The notes below the pieces were generated by a model, which saw only the letters and a program-made list of their open reading frames with translations, searched no databases and was not told where the DNA came from. 64,000 nucleotides of DNA from GWE2-51-13 sp942492825 (GTDB lineage: Bacteria; Bacillota_I; Bacilli_A; Erysipelotrichales; Erysipelotrichaceae): contig OW818635.1 in the NCBI GenBank assembly GCA_942492825.1, positions 62,001 to 126,000 on the forward strand. Reading direction: 5' to 3'. This document shows positions 44,267 to 52,567 of the stretch, one piece after another (positions within the stretch are counted from its first letter, which is position 1; each line of letters opens with the position of its first letter). Both the position numbers and the translations under genes were made by a program.

Positions 44267-44602
44267 ATGAAGAAACTATATCGTTGTTCCGTATGCGGAA
44301 TCGTGCTCGAAGAAAGCCAACTCGAAGATCATTGCCCAAAATGTGGCGCACCCCGCGACAAATTCGTTGAGATCACACCGGAAGTCACCGAAAAAATCGA
44401 ACGTAGCGAATTCACCAATGACTTGCATGCCGAATTGATCAAACTCTGCACGAAATTGGAAAAACTCGCGGAAGCCGGAATCGCCGATAATCTGGATCCT
44501 TCATGCGTTAAGATCTTCACCCGTGCCAAAGTCAATGCCGCGTTGTTGAAACAGTTGTCGAAAGCTGAAATCGCCGGTCATATCTCCAAAGAAAAGTGGT
44601 AA
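44267..44602 (+). CDS. Rubredoxin-like domain protein
   Basis: This 111-aa protein has an N-terminal rubredoxin-like iron knuckle pair (YRCSVCGIVLEE and DHCPKCGAPRDKF), like the C-terminal domain of rubrerythrin. A helical C-terminal region of ~70 residues (FTNDLHAELIKLCTKLEKLAEAGI, AKVNAALLKQLSKAEI) follows and lacks the rubrerythrin diiron ligands. A role in electron transfer or oxidative stress is a fair guess. GGGAGG precedes the ATG. Confidence 0.88.
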   Translation: MKKLYRCSVCGIVLEESQLEDHCPKCGAPRDKFVEITPEVTEKIERSEFTNDLHAELIKLCTKLEKLAEAGIADNLDPSCVKIFTRAKVNAALLKQLSKAEIAGHISKEKW

Positions 44603-44608
44603 GAAAAG

Positions 44609-44639
44609 AAAAACACGGAAATTAATTTCCGTGTTTTTT
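44609..44639. terminator. Bidirectional terminator
   Basis: A near-perfect palindrome (44609-44622 with 44625-44638) with A-rich and T-rich ends serves two convergent genes. Confidence 0.85.
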
Positions 44640-44877
44640 AATCTTCGACGATGACTTCGGTGACAAACGGGATTTCATCCATCAACAAGGCTTCGACGCC
44701 AAGTTTGATCGTGCTGTCGATCGCGCTGCAACCGACGCAGGCGCCAAACACCCGGACGAATACTTTACCGTCCTCTTCCATACGTATGAACTCGACGTCG
44801 CCGCCGTCCCGTTGAAGGTACGGACGGATCTTTTCGATCACGTCGATGACCATCTCTTCCATTGTCATTTCTTCCAT
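44638..44877 (-). CDS. NifU C-terminal domain (Nfu-type) iron-sulfur scaffold
   Basis: This 79-aa protein carries the Nfu motif: VIEKIRPYLQRDGGDVEFI and GACVGCSAIDSTIKLGVE with the CxxC cluster site. Such proteins carry [4Fe-4S] clusters to targets, relevant to the Rnf, RlmN and NadE-type machinery nearby. GAGGG precedes the ATG. It lies seven bases after the DUF212 gene on the same strand. Confidence 0.95.
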   Translation of the reverse strand: MEEMTMEEMVIDVIEKIRPYLQRDGGDVEFIRMEEDGKVFVRVFGACVGCSAIDSTIKLGVEALLMDEIPFVTEVIVED

Positions 44878-44884
44878 GGTGCCC

Positions 44885-45340
44885 TCATCGTAAGAAGTAC
44901 ATCAGGCTGGCGACCAACAAGCCAGTCGCGACTCCGCCGATGACTTCAATCCATTTGTGTCCCAAAACTTCTTTGATTTTCATCAGATAGATCGGATCGT
45001 CCAGTTTCGTTTGGGTCAAAATCTGGATATCTTTGATCAACTGCTGTGTGATTTGGATATTCTGCCCGGCATAATACCGCACGTTGGCGGCGTCGTACGC
45101 GACGATCAAACCGAAAATCAGCGTAACGGCGAAAATGGTGGACGAGAAACGTTCCTGAATCCCTACCGCCAAACACAACGCTGTGACAAGCGACGTATGG
45201 GAACTCGGGAAACCGCCGCTGTCCGTTGCCAGATTGGGTTTCCATTCACCAAGGCGAAAGTAAAGCAAGACGGGTTTTAACATTTGGGCGACCAGATTGG
45301 ATACGATCGCAGCCCAGAAAGGATACATATTGCCTAACAT
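44885..45340 (-). CDS. Divergent PAP2 family (DUF212) membrane protein
   Basis: This protein of about 151 aa has the DUF212 pattern: FWAAIVSNLVAQMLKPVLLYF, then DSGGFPSSHTSLVTAL and YDAANVRYYAGQ, and LGHKWIEVIGGVATG. These motifs correspond to the PAP2 phosphatase signature in a shortened form; activity is uncertain. The frame opens at 45460, but GAGGTGAAGG and homology support 45340. It is in a short operon with nfu. Confidence 0.92.
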   Translation of the reverse strand: MLGNMYPFWAAIVSNLVAQMLKPVLLYFRLGEWKPNLATDSGGFPSSHTSLVTALCLAVGIQERFSSTIFAVTLIFGLIVAYDAANVRYYAGQNIQITQQLIKDIQILTQTKLDDPIYLMKIKEVLGHKWIEVIGGVATGLLVASLMYFLR

Positions 45341-45382
45341 ACCTTCACCTCGACTGACATTATACCATAAAAAAAACGGGTG

Positions 45383-45391
45383 TGATATAAT
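45383..45391 (+). promoter_or_regulatory. Extended -10 promoter of the S1-pgi pair
   Basis: TGA-TATAAT, a perfect extended -10, 23 bases before the S1 gene start. Confidence 0.65.
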
Positions 45392-45413
45392 AGTACAATC
45401 GGAGGGAGAGCAG

Positions 45414-45785
45414 ATGAAATACCACATCGGACAGATCGTCGAAGCGACGGTGACGGGCATCCAACCCTATGGCGCTTTCCTCTCGGTGGATTCGGAATTC
45501 ACCGGATTGGTCCACATTTCGGAGCTTTCGGAAGGATTTGTGCGCGACGTCGCCTTGTTTATGAACGTCGGTGACAAACTCAAACTGAAAGTGCTGGACG
45601 TCGACGAGAAAAACCGTCAGTTACGCCTTTCTCTAAAGGCGCTCAGTCAGCCATCGCTGCGCAAAGAGCGCAAGCATATGGGAAGCGCCAGTCGCTTACC
45701 CGCAAATAAAATCGGTTTCGGAAGTTTAGCACAGAAACTTGAAGAATGGATCCAACAAGCGAAAAAGGAGCTCAATCATGATTAA
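45414..45785 (+). CDS. S1-domain RNA-binding protein (YugI/GSP13-like)
   Basis: This protein of about 123 aa has one S1 domain (IGQIVEATVTGIQPYGAFLSV, GLVHISELSEGFVRDV, LKVLDVDEKNRQLRLSLKAL) and a basic C-terminal tail. B. subtilis YugI (general stress protein 13) has the same build and also lies near the pgi gene. It probably binds ribosomes or RNA. GGAGGGAG precedes the ATG at 45414; the frame is open from 45297. It overlaps pgi by eight bases. Confidence 0.93.
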   Translation: MKYHIGQIVEATVTGIQPYGAFLSVDSEFTGLVHISELSEGFVRDVALFMNVGDKLKLKVLDVDEKNRQLRLSLKALSQPSLRKERKHMGSASRLPANKIGFGSLAQKLEEWIQQAKKELNHD

Positions 45786-47049
45786 ACTGGACACGACCTA
45801 CGCACATTGCGACACTCTCCCCGACTATGCGGGCAAAGTCGCTGAAATCCATGCATCCATAATCAATAAAACCGGGGTAGGCAACGACTTTCTCGGTTGG
45901 TATGATTGGCCGACTACCTATGATAAAGAAGAGTATGCATTGGTTAAGAAACTGGCGGCAGAAATCCGTCAAACCGCCGAAGTCTTCGTCGTTTGCGGAA
46001 TCGGAGGATCCTATTTGGGTTCCCGTGCCGCCATAGAAATGATCCAAGGGATCTATCCGAAACGGAATCTCGAAATCGTCTTTGTGGGAAATACCTTCTC
46101 GGCGCCCTATGTCGTGCAGTTGTTGGAGAAGATCAAAGATAAAGACGTCGTGGTCAACGTCATCTCGAAATCCGGGACGACGACCGAGACGGCCATGGCG
46201 TTTCGCTTATTGAAACAGTTCTTGGAAACGAAGTACGGAAAAGAAGGAGCGAAATCACGCATCATCGCGACGACGGACAAAAACCGCGGAACGCTCAAGG
46301 AATTTGCGGATAAAGAAGGCTATGCGACTCTGACGATCCCCGACGATATCGGCGGCCGTTTCTCGGTGTTGACTTCGGTCGGATTGTTGCCGATCGCGGT
46401 TGCGGGTATCGATACCGATGAGATCTTACGCGGTGCCAAACAAGCGTCGCTTGATTTTAACAATCCTGACTTATCAAAGAACACCGCTTATCAATATGCG
46501 GTTTGCCGAAGGATTTTAGAAGGCAAAGGCAAAACGGCGGAGATGTTTGTCTCCTACGAAACGCAGCTTACGATGGTCGCAGAATGGTGGAAACAACTCT
46601 TCGGAGAATCGGAAGGTAAGGAAGGCAAAGGCTTATTGCCGGCCAGCGTCAACTTCTCGACCGATCTGCACTCGATGGGTCAGTTCATTCAGGATGGTGG
46701 AAAGTGCTTGTTTGAAACCTTGCTCTTGATCGAAAAACCGATGCTTGACTTGGTTTTCCCAAGCGATCCCGACGATCTCGACCATATGAATTATTTAGCC
46801 GGAAAGTCCATGGATGAAGTCAATAAGAAAGCCTGTTTGGGAACCTTGGAAGCGCATCATGATACGGGAAATGTCCCGAACTTGATCTTGACCTTACCGG
46901 ATACCTCGGCTTACTCCTTCGGTTATCTGGTCCAATTCTTCTTCGTCGCATGCGCGATGTCGGTTTATTTGTTAGGGGTCAATCCTTTCAATCAACCGGG
47001 TGTCGAAGTCTATAAGAAAAACATGTTCCGTCTGTTAGGTAAAAAATAG
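45778..47049 (+). CDS. pgi: Glucose-6-phosphate isomerase
   Basis: This glycolytic enzyme of about 423 aa interconverts glucose 6-phosphate and fructose 6-phosphate. It has GIGGSYLGSRAAIEMIQG, SKSGTTTETAMAFR, DDIGGRFSVLTSVGLLP and the late GVEVYKKNMF. The length matches the shorter Gram-positive Pgi. AAAAGGAG lies before the ATG at 45778, within the end of the S1 gene. Confidence 0.97.
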   Translation: MIKLDTTYAHCDTLPDYAGKVAEIHASIINKTGVGNDFLGWYDWPTTYDKEEYALVKKLAAEIRQTAEVFVVCGIGGSYLGSRAAIEMIQGIYPKRNLEIVFVGNTFSAPYVVQLLEKIKDKDVVVNVISKSGTTTETAMAFRLLKQFLETKYGKEGAKSRIIATTDKNRGTLKEFADKEGYATLTIPDDIGGRFSVLTSVGLLPIAVAGIDTDEILRGAKQASLDFNNPDLSKNTAYQYAVCRRILEGKGKTAEMFVSYETQLTMVAEWWKQLFGESEGKEGKGLLPASVNFSTDLHSMGQFIQDGGKCLFETLLLIEKPMLDLVFPSDPDDLDHMNYLAGKSMDEVNKKACLGTLEAHHDTGNVPNLILTLPDTSAYSFGYLVQFFFVACAMSVYLLGVNPFNQPGVEVYKKNMFRLLGKK

Positions 47050-47086
47050 ACCTACGGCAACCCACCTTTTATGTAAGAAATGATTC

Positions 47087-47113
47087 AGGCATCCCATTGG
47101 GGATGCCTTTTTG
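47087..47113 (+). terminator. Terminator of pgi
   Basis: A 9-bp stem (47087-47095 with 47100-47108, loop ATTG) and T5. Confidence 0.85.
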
Positions 47114-47172
47114 CATGGTTGTCTATTAAAAGTTGGCTTCGCTTGTCTAACGCTTCCTTTGATAACTGAATC

Positions 47173-47217
47173 CATAAAAAGACTGTCGCTCATTCATCGA
47201 CAGTCTTGGATTGATTT
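47173..47217 (-). terminator. Terminator of the SOUL gene, copy 1 of a repeated hairpin
   Basis: A 10-bp stem (47179-47188 with 47198-47207, 9-base loop) ends in T5 on the minus strand. Its arm and flank (ACTGTCG, then TTGGATTGA) recur at 48430-48472. Confidence 0.8.
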
Positions 47218-47226
47218 TACCTTATT

Positions 47227-47736
47227 CTACTCATTGATTTGCACTTCGATCCATAACTCATTATGCTTCAGAAATCCAGGAATAAAGGGTGGGTTATAAC
47301 GGGCAAGCTCGATACTACCGATACCGATCCATCCTTTCGCTTCGATCCACTTCAATAGTTCGTCCTTTTTCGCTTGGATTTTGGTCATCGAGACATTTCC
47401 GGAAAAGTTCACGACCGCGACGGTTCGTTGAGGAACTTCCTTCAGTTTAAGGTTTCTTCTTCCGGGTTCGGGTAAGTCATCCATGCCATAAGACTTCGGC
47501 ATCACGAAGGCTGTCGTCATTTTCTTTGGATCGAGTTCGTTGATTACCGGTACCGTCATCGCGATTTTCTTGCGTTGCGCATTGTTGCCTTGGATGTAGT
47601 CGAACACTTCGCCGAAACCCGAGTTACCGCTCAAGTCGCTTTCGTTGGTGATCGCGACGATCAAATTCGCATACGCTCGCAGTTCAAAAGGGTCTTCATT
47701 TTCTTTTACTTGATACGTCGGACGTTCAATCGCCAT
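47227..47736 (-). CDS. SOUL-family heme-binding protein
   Basis: This 169-aa protein has the SOUL/HEBP pattern: PTYQVKENEDPFELRAYANLIVA, FDYIQGNNAQRKKIAMTVPV, MTTAFVMPKSY and YNPPFIPGFLKHNELWIEV. The bacterial role is unclear; animal relatives bind heme, and others bind small ligands. It is monocistronic, with GAGG before the ATG. Confidence 0.92.
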   Translation of the reverse strand: MAIERPTYQVKENEDPFELRAYANLIVAITNESDLSGNSGFGEVFDYIQGNNAQRKKIAMTVPVINELDPKKMTTAFVMPKSYGMDDLPEPGRRNLKLKEVPQRTVAVVNFSGNVSMTKIQAKKDELLKWIEAKGWIGIGSIELARYNPPFIPGFLKHNELWIEVQINE

Positions 47737-47993
47737 GGTATGCCTCTTTCTTCAGCGTTCGCCGAATTTTCAGGGTTTATACGAAGATTACTTCGGCAAG
47801 GGAATTGTTTGTTAACGAATAATCATCAACGAACGGATCAATCTAACTCATTCACTAATCCTATGTTATTCTACGCATCCAATCACGTCAAACAATCTGA
47901 CTTTAGCCAAGTTCAACCCACCGTTCAAAGGTAAATTCAGCGAACATTTCAATGAAACGTGTATAATTGATTCGATAGGAAAAGGGACTCAAA

Positions 47994-48317
47994 ATGAAAA
48001 ACGTACGAATTTTCGCTTGGCTTGGCGCCATCATCATGGCTTCGATGATCGTCTTCTCTTTTATTACCGGTGATTTCGCCGCTGAAGGATCGATCTTGGT
48101 CGGCATGGTTTGGGGGCAGATGAGTTTGGTTGACTTGTATGTCGGTTTTTTACTCTTCTATCTTTGGATATGGTATCGTGAAAAAAGCCTAGTTTCTAAA
48201 TTGCTATGGTTTGTGTTATTGATGACGACCGGGAGCTTGGCGACGGCGTTGTACATCCTTTATGTTTCATATAACAGTCAAACCAAGGAAGGGTTCTTTT
48301 TCGGAAAGAATGTGTAG
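47994..48317 (+). CDS. DUF1475-like small membrane protein
   Basis: This 107-aa protein has three membrane segments (FAWLGAIIMASMIVFSF, LYVGFLLFYLWIWY, LLWFVLLMTTGSLATALYIL). The LVDLYVGFLLFYLWIWYREKS stretch matches the DUF1475 pattern as I remember it. Function is unknown. TGTATAAT at 47960-47967 is a probable -10. The 257-base region upstream, shared with the SOUL gene, has no other feature I can support. Confidence 0.75.
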   Translation: MKNVRIFAWLGAIIMASMIVFSFITGDFAAEGSILVGMVWGQMSLVDLYVGFLLFYLWIWYREKSLVSKLLWFVLLMTTGSLATALYILYVSYNSQTKEGFFFGKNV

Positions 48318-48429
48318 AACCGATAACGTTTGAAATGACGGGAAACCTGATATTGTTTGTTCAGTTCCCGTTTTTATATTGTCTTAAATATATTATGGAT
48401 CGATTCGTTGTTTCAACAAGCAAATCAAC

Positions 48430-48472
48430 ACAAAAAAACTGTCGACGTTGTTGTCGACAGTTTGGATTGAAT
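48430..48472 (-). terminator. Terminator of apbE, copy 2 of the repeated hairpin
   Basis: An 11-bp stem (48436-48446 with 48453-48463, 6-base loop) ends in a T-run on the minus strand, sharing ACTGTCG and TTGGATTGA with the hairpin at 47173. Confidence 0.85.
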
Positions 48473-48477
48473 CTTGC

Positions 48478-49599
48478 TTATTTAGTATTTAGACGTGAAT
48501 ATTCTTTGATGTTCTCACTGTATACCAACGAGAACTCACCGGAGGTGATCGCCGTGGTGCCGGCCGGATTCATACCTTTATCATAAACCCAAACCGCACC
48601 TAGATATTCCTCCGGATGATCCGTGTTGAACTTCTCTAAAAACGCCATGGCTTCTTGATAGGGCAGGATAAACAAAGGTTTTGCTAAGGTGTCGGCCAAT
48701 CCCGAATCGGATACCAATACGGTCACCGCGCGTGCTTGACGGGCGGGGAAGAGGGTGAACGGATCGATCAAGTGATGATATTTCACTTGATTGGGACCGA
48801 CGAAGTAACGTTGATAGTCGCCCGAGGTAACCACGGACATGGAAGTTGAAGCGTAAAGGGTATCCAAGGAATCGATCTGCGTTTCATCCGGGGATTGGAT
48901 GCCGACCGCCCAGTTCTCACCGTCCGGTTTGCTTCCGATCAAACGTACGTTTCCGCCGGCGTTGACGATACCGATCGTCAAACCGTCTTCTTCGAGTTGA
49001 TGCGCAACCAGTTCGGTCGCGAATCCTTTTGCGATCCCACCCACATCAAGACGTGTGCAAGGATTGTTGAGGTAGACCGTCGATGCGGCTTCGTCGATTT
49101 CGACATATTGCCAACCGGTACATTTGTCGGCTTCCTTCAGTTCATCGATCGTCGGGATCGCGCCTTCGATACCGTTTGTGTTATCCATCTCGCCGTTATC
49201 GCGGTAGTTGTGCCAGACTTCCAGCACTGCGCCCATCGTGACATTGAAAGTGCCGCCCGAGGGGGTGTACCACTCTTTGGCCATCTTCAACATTTCGATG
49301 ATCGCGCTATCGACGACGATCGGTGTTTTTCCGGCGTTGTCATTGATCGTTTTGATATTGTTGATGCCGTTGTAGTCGTTGTATTTGTCAAAGAGTTGAT
49401 TGTAACGCGTAAAAGCGATTTTCATCGTTTCGAAATAATCGTCGAACTCACTTTGCGATTTCGTATAGCCGACCAACGTGATGATCGTATCGAAACCGGC
49501 CTCGATGGTTTGGTTCGAGTATTTCGTCAAGCTTTCTTTCGGAGTGCAACCCGTTAATAGGGCGACAAAGAGGGTAAGAATCAGCGCTTTTTTTAGCAT
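48478..49599 (-). CDS. apbE: FAD:protein FMN transferase ApbE, lipoprotein
   Basis: This protein of about 373 aa has a lipoprotein signal (LKKALILTLFVALLTGC) and the ApbE fold: NTIKTINDNAGK-like segment, LDVGGIAKGFATELV, GIVNAGGNVRLIG and HHLIDPFTLFPA. ApbE attaches FMN through phosphoester bonds to Thr in S/T-G-A-T motifs of RnfG, RnfD and related proteins. It is divergent from the rnf operon and probably serves it. The start at 49599 has GGTGA upstream. Confidence 0.95.
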   Translation of the reverse strand: MLKKALILTLFVALLTGCTPKESLTKYSNQTIEAGFDTIITLVGYTKSQSEFDDYFETMKIAFTRYNQLFDKYNDYNGINNIKTINDNAGKTPIVVDSAIIEMLKMAKEWYTPSGGTFNVTMGAVLEVWHNYRDNGEMDNTNGIEGAIPTIDELKEADKCTGWQYVEIDEAASTVYLNNPCTRLDVGGIAKGFATELVAHQLEEDGLTIGIVNAGGNVRLIGSKPDGENWAVGIQSPDETQIDSLDTLYASTSMSVVTSGDYQRYFVGPNQVKYHHLIDPFTLFPARQARAVTVLVSDSGLADTLAKPLFILPYQEAMAFLEKFNTDHPEEYLGAVWVYDKGMNPAGTTAITSGEFSLVYSENIKEYSRLNTK

Positions 49600-49615
49600 G
49601 CTATCACCGCGTGAC

Positions 49616-49624
49616 ATTATATCA
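49616..49624 (-). promoter_or_regulatory. Extended -10 promoter of apbE
   Basis: TGA-TATAAT on the minus strand, identical to that of the divergent rnf operon. Confidence 0.65.
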
Positions 49625-49683
49625 CACTTTCATGAAACTTTTTAATCAAATGCCTTGTGAAATCTATTCAATCTTAATCTTTG

Positions 49684-49692
49684 TGATATAAT
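49684..49692 (+). promoter_or_regulatory. Extended -10 promoter of the rnf operon
   Basis: TGA-TATAAT; no good -35 at 17 bases. The leader to rnfC is about 60 bases. Confidence 0.65.
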
Positions 49693-49755
49693 AATCGAGG
49701 TACTCGGCGACGCTTTTTAATGTCGGGTTTACGTAGGAAAGGGAAAGGTGAATTC

Positions 49756-51048
49756 ATGTCAGTTTTGATCGGGACAATGCGGAAACATCTGGAAGGCCAT
49801 AAGGGTTTGACGGATCATTCCGATGTCGTACGTGTCGACGCGGGGCAGTTTGTCTATATTCCGCTTATGAATATGATGTCGACCAACATCGAAGTCCTTG
49901 TGAATGAAGGGGATTACGTGAAAGTCGGCACCATGGTCGCAAAACGCAACGACCATTTTCAAGTGCCTTTTTTCTCTTCGGTTTCGGGCAAAGTCGTCGG
50001 TAAGCAAGCCGTTATGCATGCGGTCATGCGCCAATTCGACCATTTAGTCATTGAAAACGACGGGAAGTATGAGAAGGAGGCGCCGTTGGCGCCGATCGAT
50101 TGGGAAAGCGCGACGCGCGAAGAACTCGTCGATTTCATGATGAATGCCGGGATCGTCGGTTGCGGCGGCGCGGGATTCCCCACGTATATCAAATACAAGA
50201 CGCCGGTGAACATCGAAACCTTGATCATCAACGCTGTCGAATGCGAACCGTACATTACGGCGGATTACCGCAGCATTTCCGATAATCTCGATGATTTGGT
50301 CTTGGGTGTCCGTGCGATGTTGAAGATGAGCACGGCGAAAGAAGCTTGGATCGGCATCAAGTCTCCGAAGAAGGAACTGATCGCCAAGATCCGTGCCGCT
50401 TTGGTCGGTGTTCCCAATGTTTTCGTTAAGGAAGTTCCCGATGTGTATCCGATGGGATGGGAACGTACTTTGGTTTATCAATTATTAAAGAAACGTTATG
50501 ATCGTCTGCCGTCCGAAATCGGATGCGTCGTCAACAATGCGACCACAGCGATCGCGTTTGCCCATGCGTTACGCACCGGCATGCCGATCACCGAAAAACT
50601 GATGACGGTCAGCGGCAACGGGATCAAGAACCCAGCCAACGTCAGTGTTCCGGTCGGCGTCAAAACCAGCGAAATCGTCGCGAAACTCGGCGGTTATGCC
50701 GCAGACGACGTCTTGTTGATCGCGGGCGGACCGATGATGGGGAAAACCATCCCGAGCGATAACTTCGTCGTTACGCCGTATGCGAATGCGGTCACGATTT
50801 TAAAGACCGAGAAGATCAACGAGGTCGCATGTTTACGTTGCGGCCGTTGCAGCGACACGTGTCCGGCCGGATTGATGCCGGTCCGCATCAACAACGCCGA
50901 AGCAGCGAAAGATTTGGATGCCATGGTTAACTTACATGCCGAACAATGCATCGAATGCGGTTTGTGTACCTTTGTCTGTCCGTCGAAGATCGACGTGACT
51001 GAAGGTGTCCGCAGAGCGAAGCGTGTGCTGCAGATGGCGAAGAAATAG
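49756..51048 (+). CDS. rnfC: Ion-translocating Rnf complex subunit RnfC
   Basis: This 430-aa peripheral subunit takes part in electron transfer between ferredoxin and NAD. It has the NADH/FMN-binding fold (GIVGCGGAGFPTYIKYKTP, INAVECEPYITADYR) and two [4Fe-4S] sites: Cys359-362-365-369 (CLRCGRCSDTCP) and Cys398-401-404-408 (CIECGLCTFVCP). The ATG at 49756 follows AAAGGTG; the frame is open from 49720. It is the first gene of rnfCDGEAB. Confidence 0.96.
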   Translation: MSVLIGTMRKHLEGHKGLTDHSDVVRVDAGQFVYIPLMNMMSTNIEVLVNEGDYVKVGTMVAKRNDHFQVPFFSSVSGKVVGKQAVMHAVMRQFDHLVIENDGKYEKEAPLAPIDWESATREELVDFMMNAGIVGCGGAGFPTYIKYKTPVNIETLIINAVECEPYITADYRSISDNLDDLVLGVRAMLKMSTAKEAWIGIKSPKKELIAKIRAALVGVPNVFVKEVPDVYPMGWERTLVYQLLKKRYDRLPSEIGCVVNNATTAIAFAHALRTGMPITEKLMTVSGNGIKNPANVSVPVGVKTSEIVAKLGGYAADDVLLIAGGPMMGKTIPSDNFVVTPYANAVTILKTEKINEVACLRCGRCSDTCPAGLMPVRINNAEAAKDLDAMVNLHAEQCIECGLCTFVCPSKIDVTEGVRRAKRVLQMAKK

Positions 51049-51060
51049 GAGGAACGAAAA

Positions 51061-52557
51061 ATGAAATTTACATTCCGCGTGTCTCCGAATTATCGGGACC
51101 CAATCAGCACGGGACGGATCATGCGTGATCTGACCTTGGGCTTATGCGTCATCTACGCGTTCGCCTTATATTACTACTTTACGCAATATGGAACCAACTA
51201 CGGGTTGCATGCTTTGGCTTTGATGGCGACTTCGCTGATCGTCGCGTTTGCGACCGAAGCGGCGTTCGCGTATTTTACGAAGAAACCGATCGTGCATTTC
51301 TTGATCAATTCATATTCTTGGGTCACCGCGATCATCTTGACGTTGATGGTTCCGATCACCATGACCTATTTCGCGATGGGATTTGGCACCTTCTTCGCCA
51401 TTTTCTTCGGTAAGTTGGTTTTCGGTGGATTCGGGCAGAACATCTTCAATCCGGCCGCAGCCGGTCGCGCTGCGATCTTGGCTTCCTTTGCGGGAGCCGC
51501 GGCGGCGGATATCACGACCTCTGCGACACCGACCCAATCGATCGCCCAGCTTGGCTGGATGATCGACAAACCGGAAGCGGTCAGCGCATTCTTAGCGAAA
51601 TTCGGCGGTCTCCAAAACATGTTCCTCGGTTTGTATCCGGGAGCGTTGGGCGAAACCTCCAAATTGCTTATCTTAGTGGTAGCGATTTTCTTAGTATGGC
51701 GTAAAGTCATCGACTGGCGCGTACCGACTTTCTATGTCGGAACCGTCTTATTGCTTTCCAGCATCATCGCCGTATCGAAAGGCATGGGTCTTTGGTACCC
51801 GTTGTTCCATCTGTCGACCGGCGGCTTGATGTTTGGCGCCGTATTCATGGCGACCGATCCGGTCACCAATCCGACATCCGCTACTGGCCGTACGCTGTTT
51901 GCGATTGGCTGCGGTATCTTGACCATGTTGATCCGTGTCAAGGCGAATTTGCCGGAAGGCGTTCTGTATTCCATTCTTTTGATGAACATGATGTCACCGG
52001 CGATCGAACTTTTGACCGACGGATGGCAAATCAAGAAAGTTAAGAAATATGTTACCTCGGTCGTATCGTTTGTCTTGGTCGGTGTTCTATTGACGATCAT
52101 GACATCCTTTGCGATGAGCTATAAGGAACCGGCTCCGGTCGAACCGGAAAAACCGGTGGTCACTTTGGGTGATCCCGTTCAGATTTTCGGCGATGAAACC
52201 GCCAAGTCACCGGCTGAAGTCACCAATAAAACGGTTGACGGGGATGTTGTGACGTTAACTGTTTCCAGTAAAGGATATGCCGTTTTACATAGCGAAGAAG
52301 ATGAAACGGAGCCGAACATCCTAGAAGTTAAGATCGACACGGTCAAGAAAGAGATCGTCAGCGTCGCGTATATTACGTTTAGCGATACCACAAATATCGG
52401 TGACAAAACTAAAGACGAAGTCTTCCTTAGCCAATTCGAAGGATTGTCCATCACGGACGCGACGATCGAAGTCGATGTCGTGACCGGTGCGACCTATTCT
52501 TCCGTTTCCGTCGCTCGCGGCGTCCGGGCGGCCATTGAAGCCGTCACGGCAGAGTAA
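51061..52557 (+). CDS. rnfD: RnfD with an extra C-terminal FMN-binding domain
   Basis: This protein is 498 aa, whereas RnfD is usually about 300-350. Residues 1-350 are the membrane subunit (VSPNYRDPISTGRIMRDL, GGFGQNIFNPAAAGRA). The usual SGAT flavin site reads TSAT here (Thr156). From about residue 366 there is an added FMN-binding domain ending in DVVTGATYSSVSVARGV (Thr478), closely similar to the C-terminal domain of RnfG next door. Possibly two covalent FMNs. GGAGG precedes the ATG. Confidence 0.93.
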   Translation: MKFTFRVSPNYRDPISTGRIMRDLTLGLCVIYAFALYYYFTQYGTNYGLHALALMATSLIVAFATEAAFAYFTKKPIVHFLINSYSWVTAIILTLMVPITMTYFAMGFGTFFAIFFGKLVFGGFGQNIFNPAAAGRAAILASFAGAAAADITTSATPTQSIAQLGWMIDKPEAVSAFLAKFGGLQNMFLGLYPGALGETSKLLILVVAIFLVWRKVIDWRVPTFYVGTVLLLSSIIAVSKGMGLWYPLFHLSTGGLMFGAVFMATDPVTNPTSATGRTLFAIGCGILTMLIRVKANLPEGVLYSILLMNMMSPAIELLTDGWQIKKVKKYVTSVVSFVLVGVLLTIMTSFAMSYKEPAPVEPEKPVVTLGDPVQIFGDETAKSPAEVTNKTVDGDVVTLTVSSKGYAVLHSEEDETEPNILEVKIDTVKKEIVSVAYITFSDTTNIGDKTKDEVFLSQFEGLSITDATIEVDVVTGATYSSVSVARGVRAAIEAVTAE

Positions 52558-52567
52558 AGGGGACACA

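Noticed and set aside
48335..48586. 83-aa open frame after the DUF1475-like gene
   Set aside because: It crosses the apbE terminator and the apbE 3' end, and lacks a ribosome site or family features.
48895..49557. 220-aa open frame antisense to apbE
   Set aside because: It lies wholly within a well-supported gene and has no recognisable domain or ribosome site.
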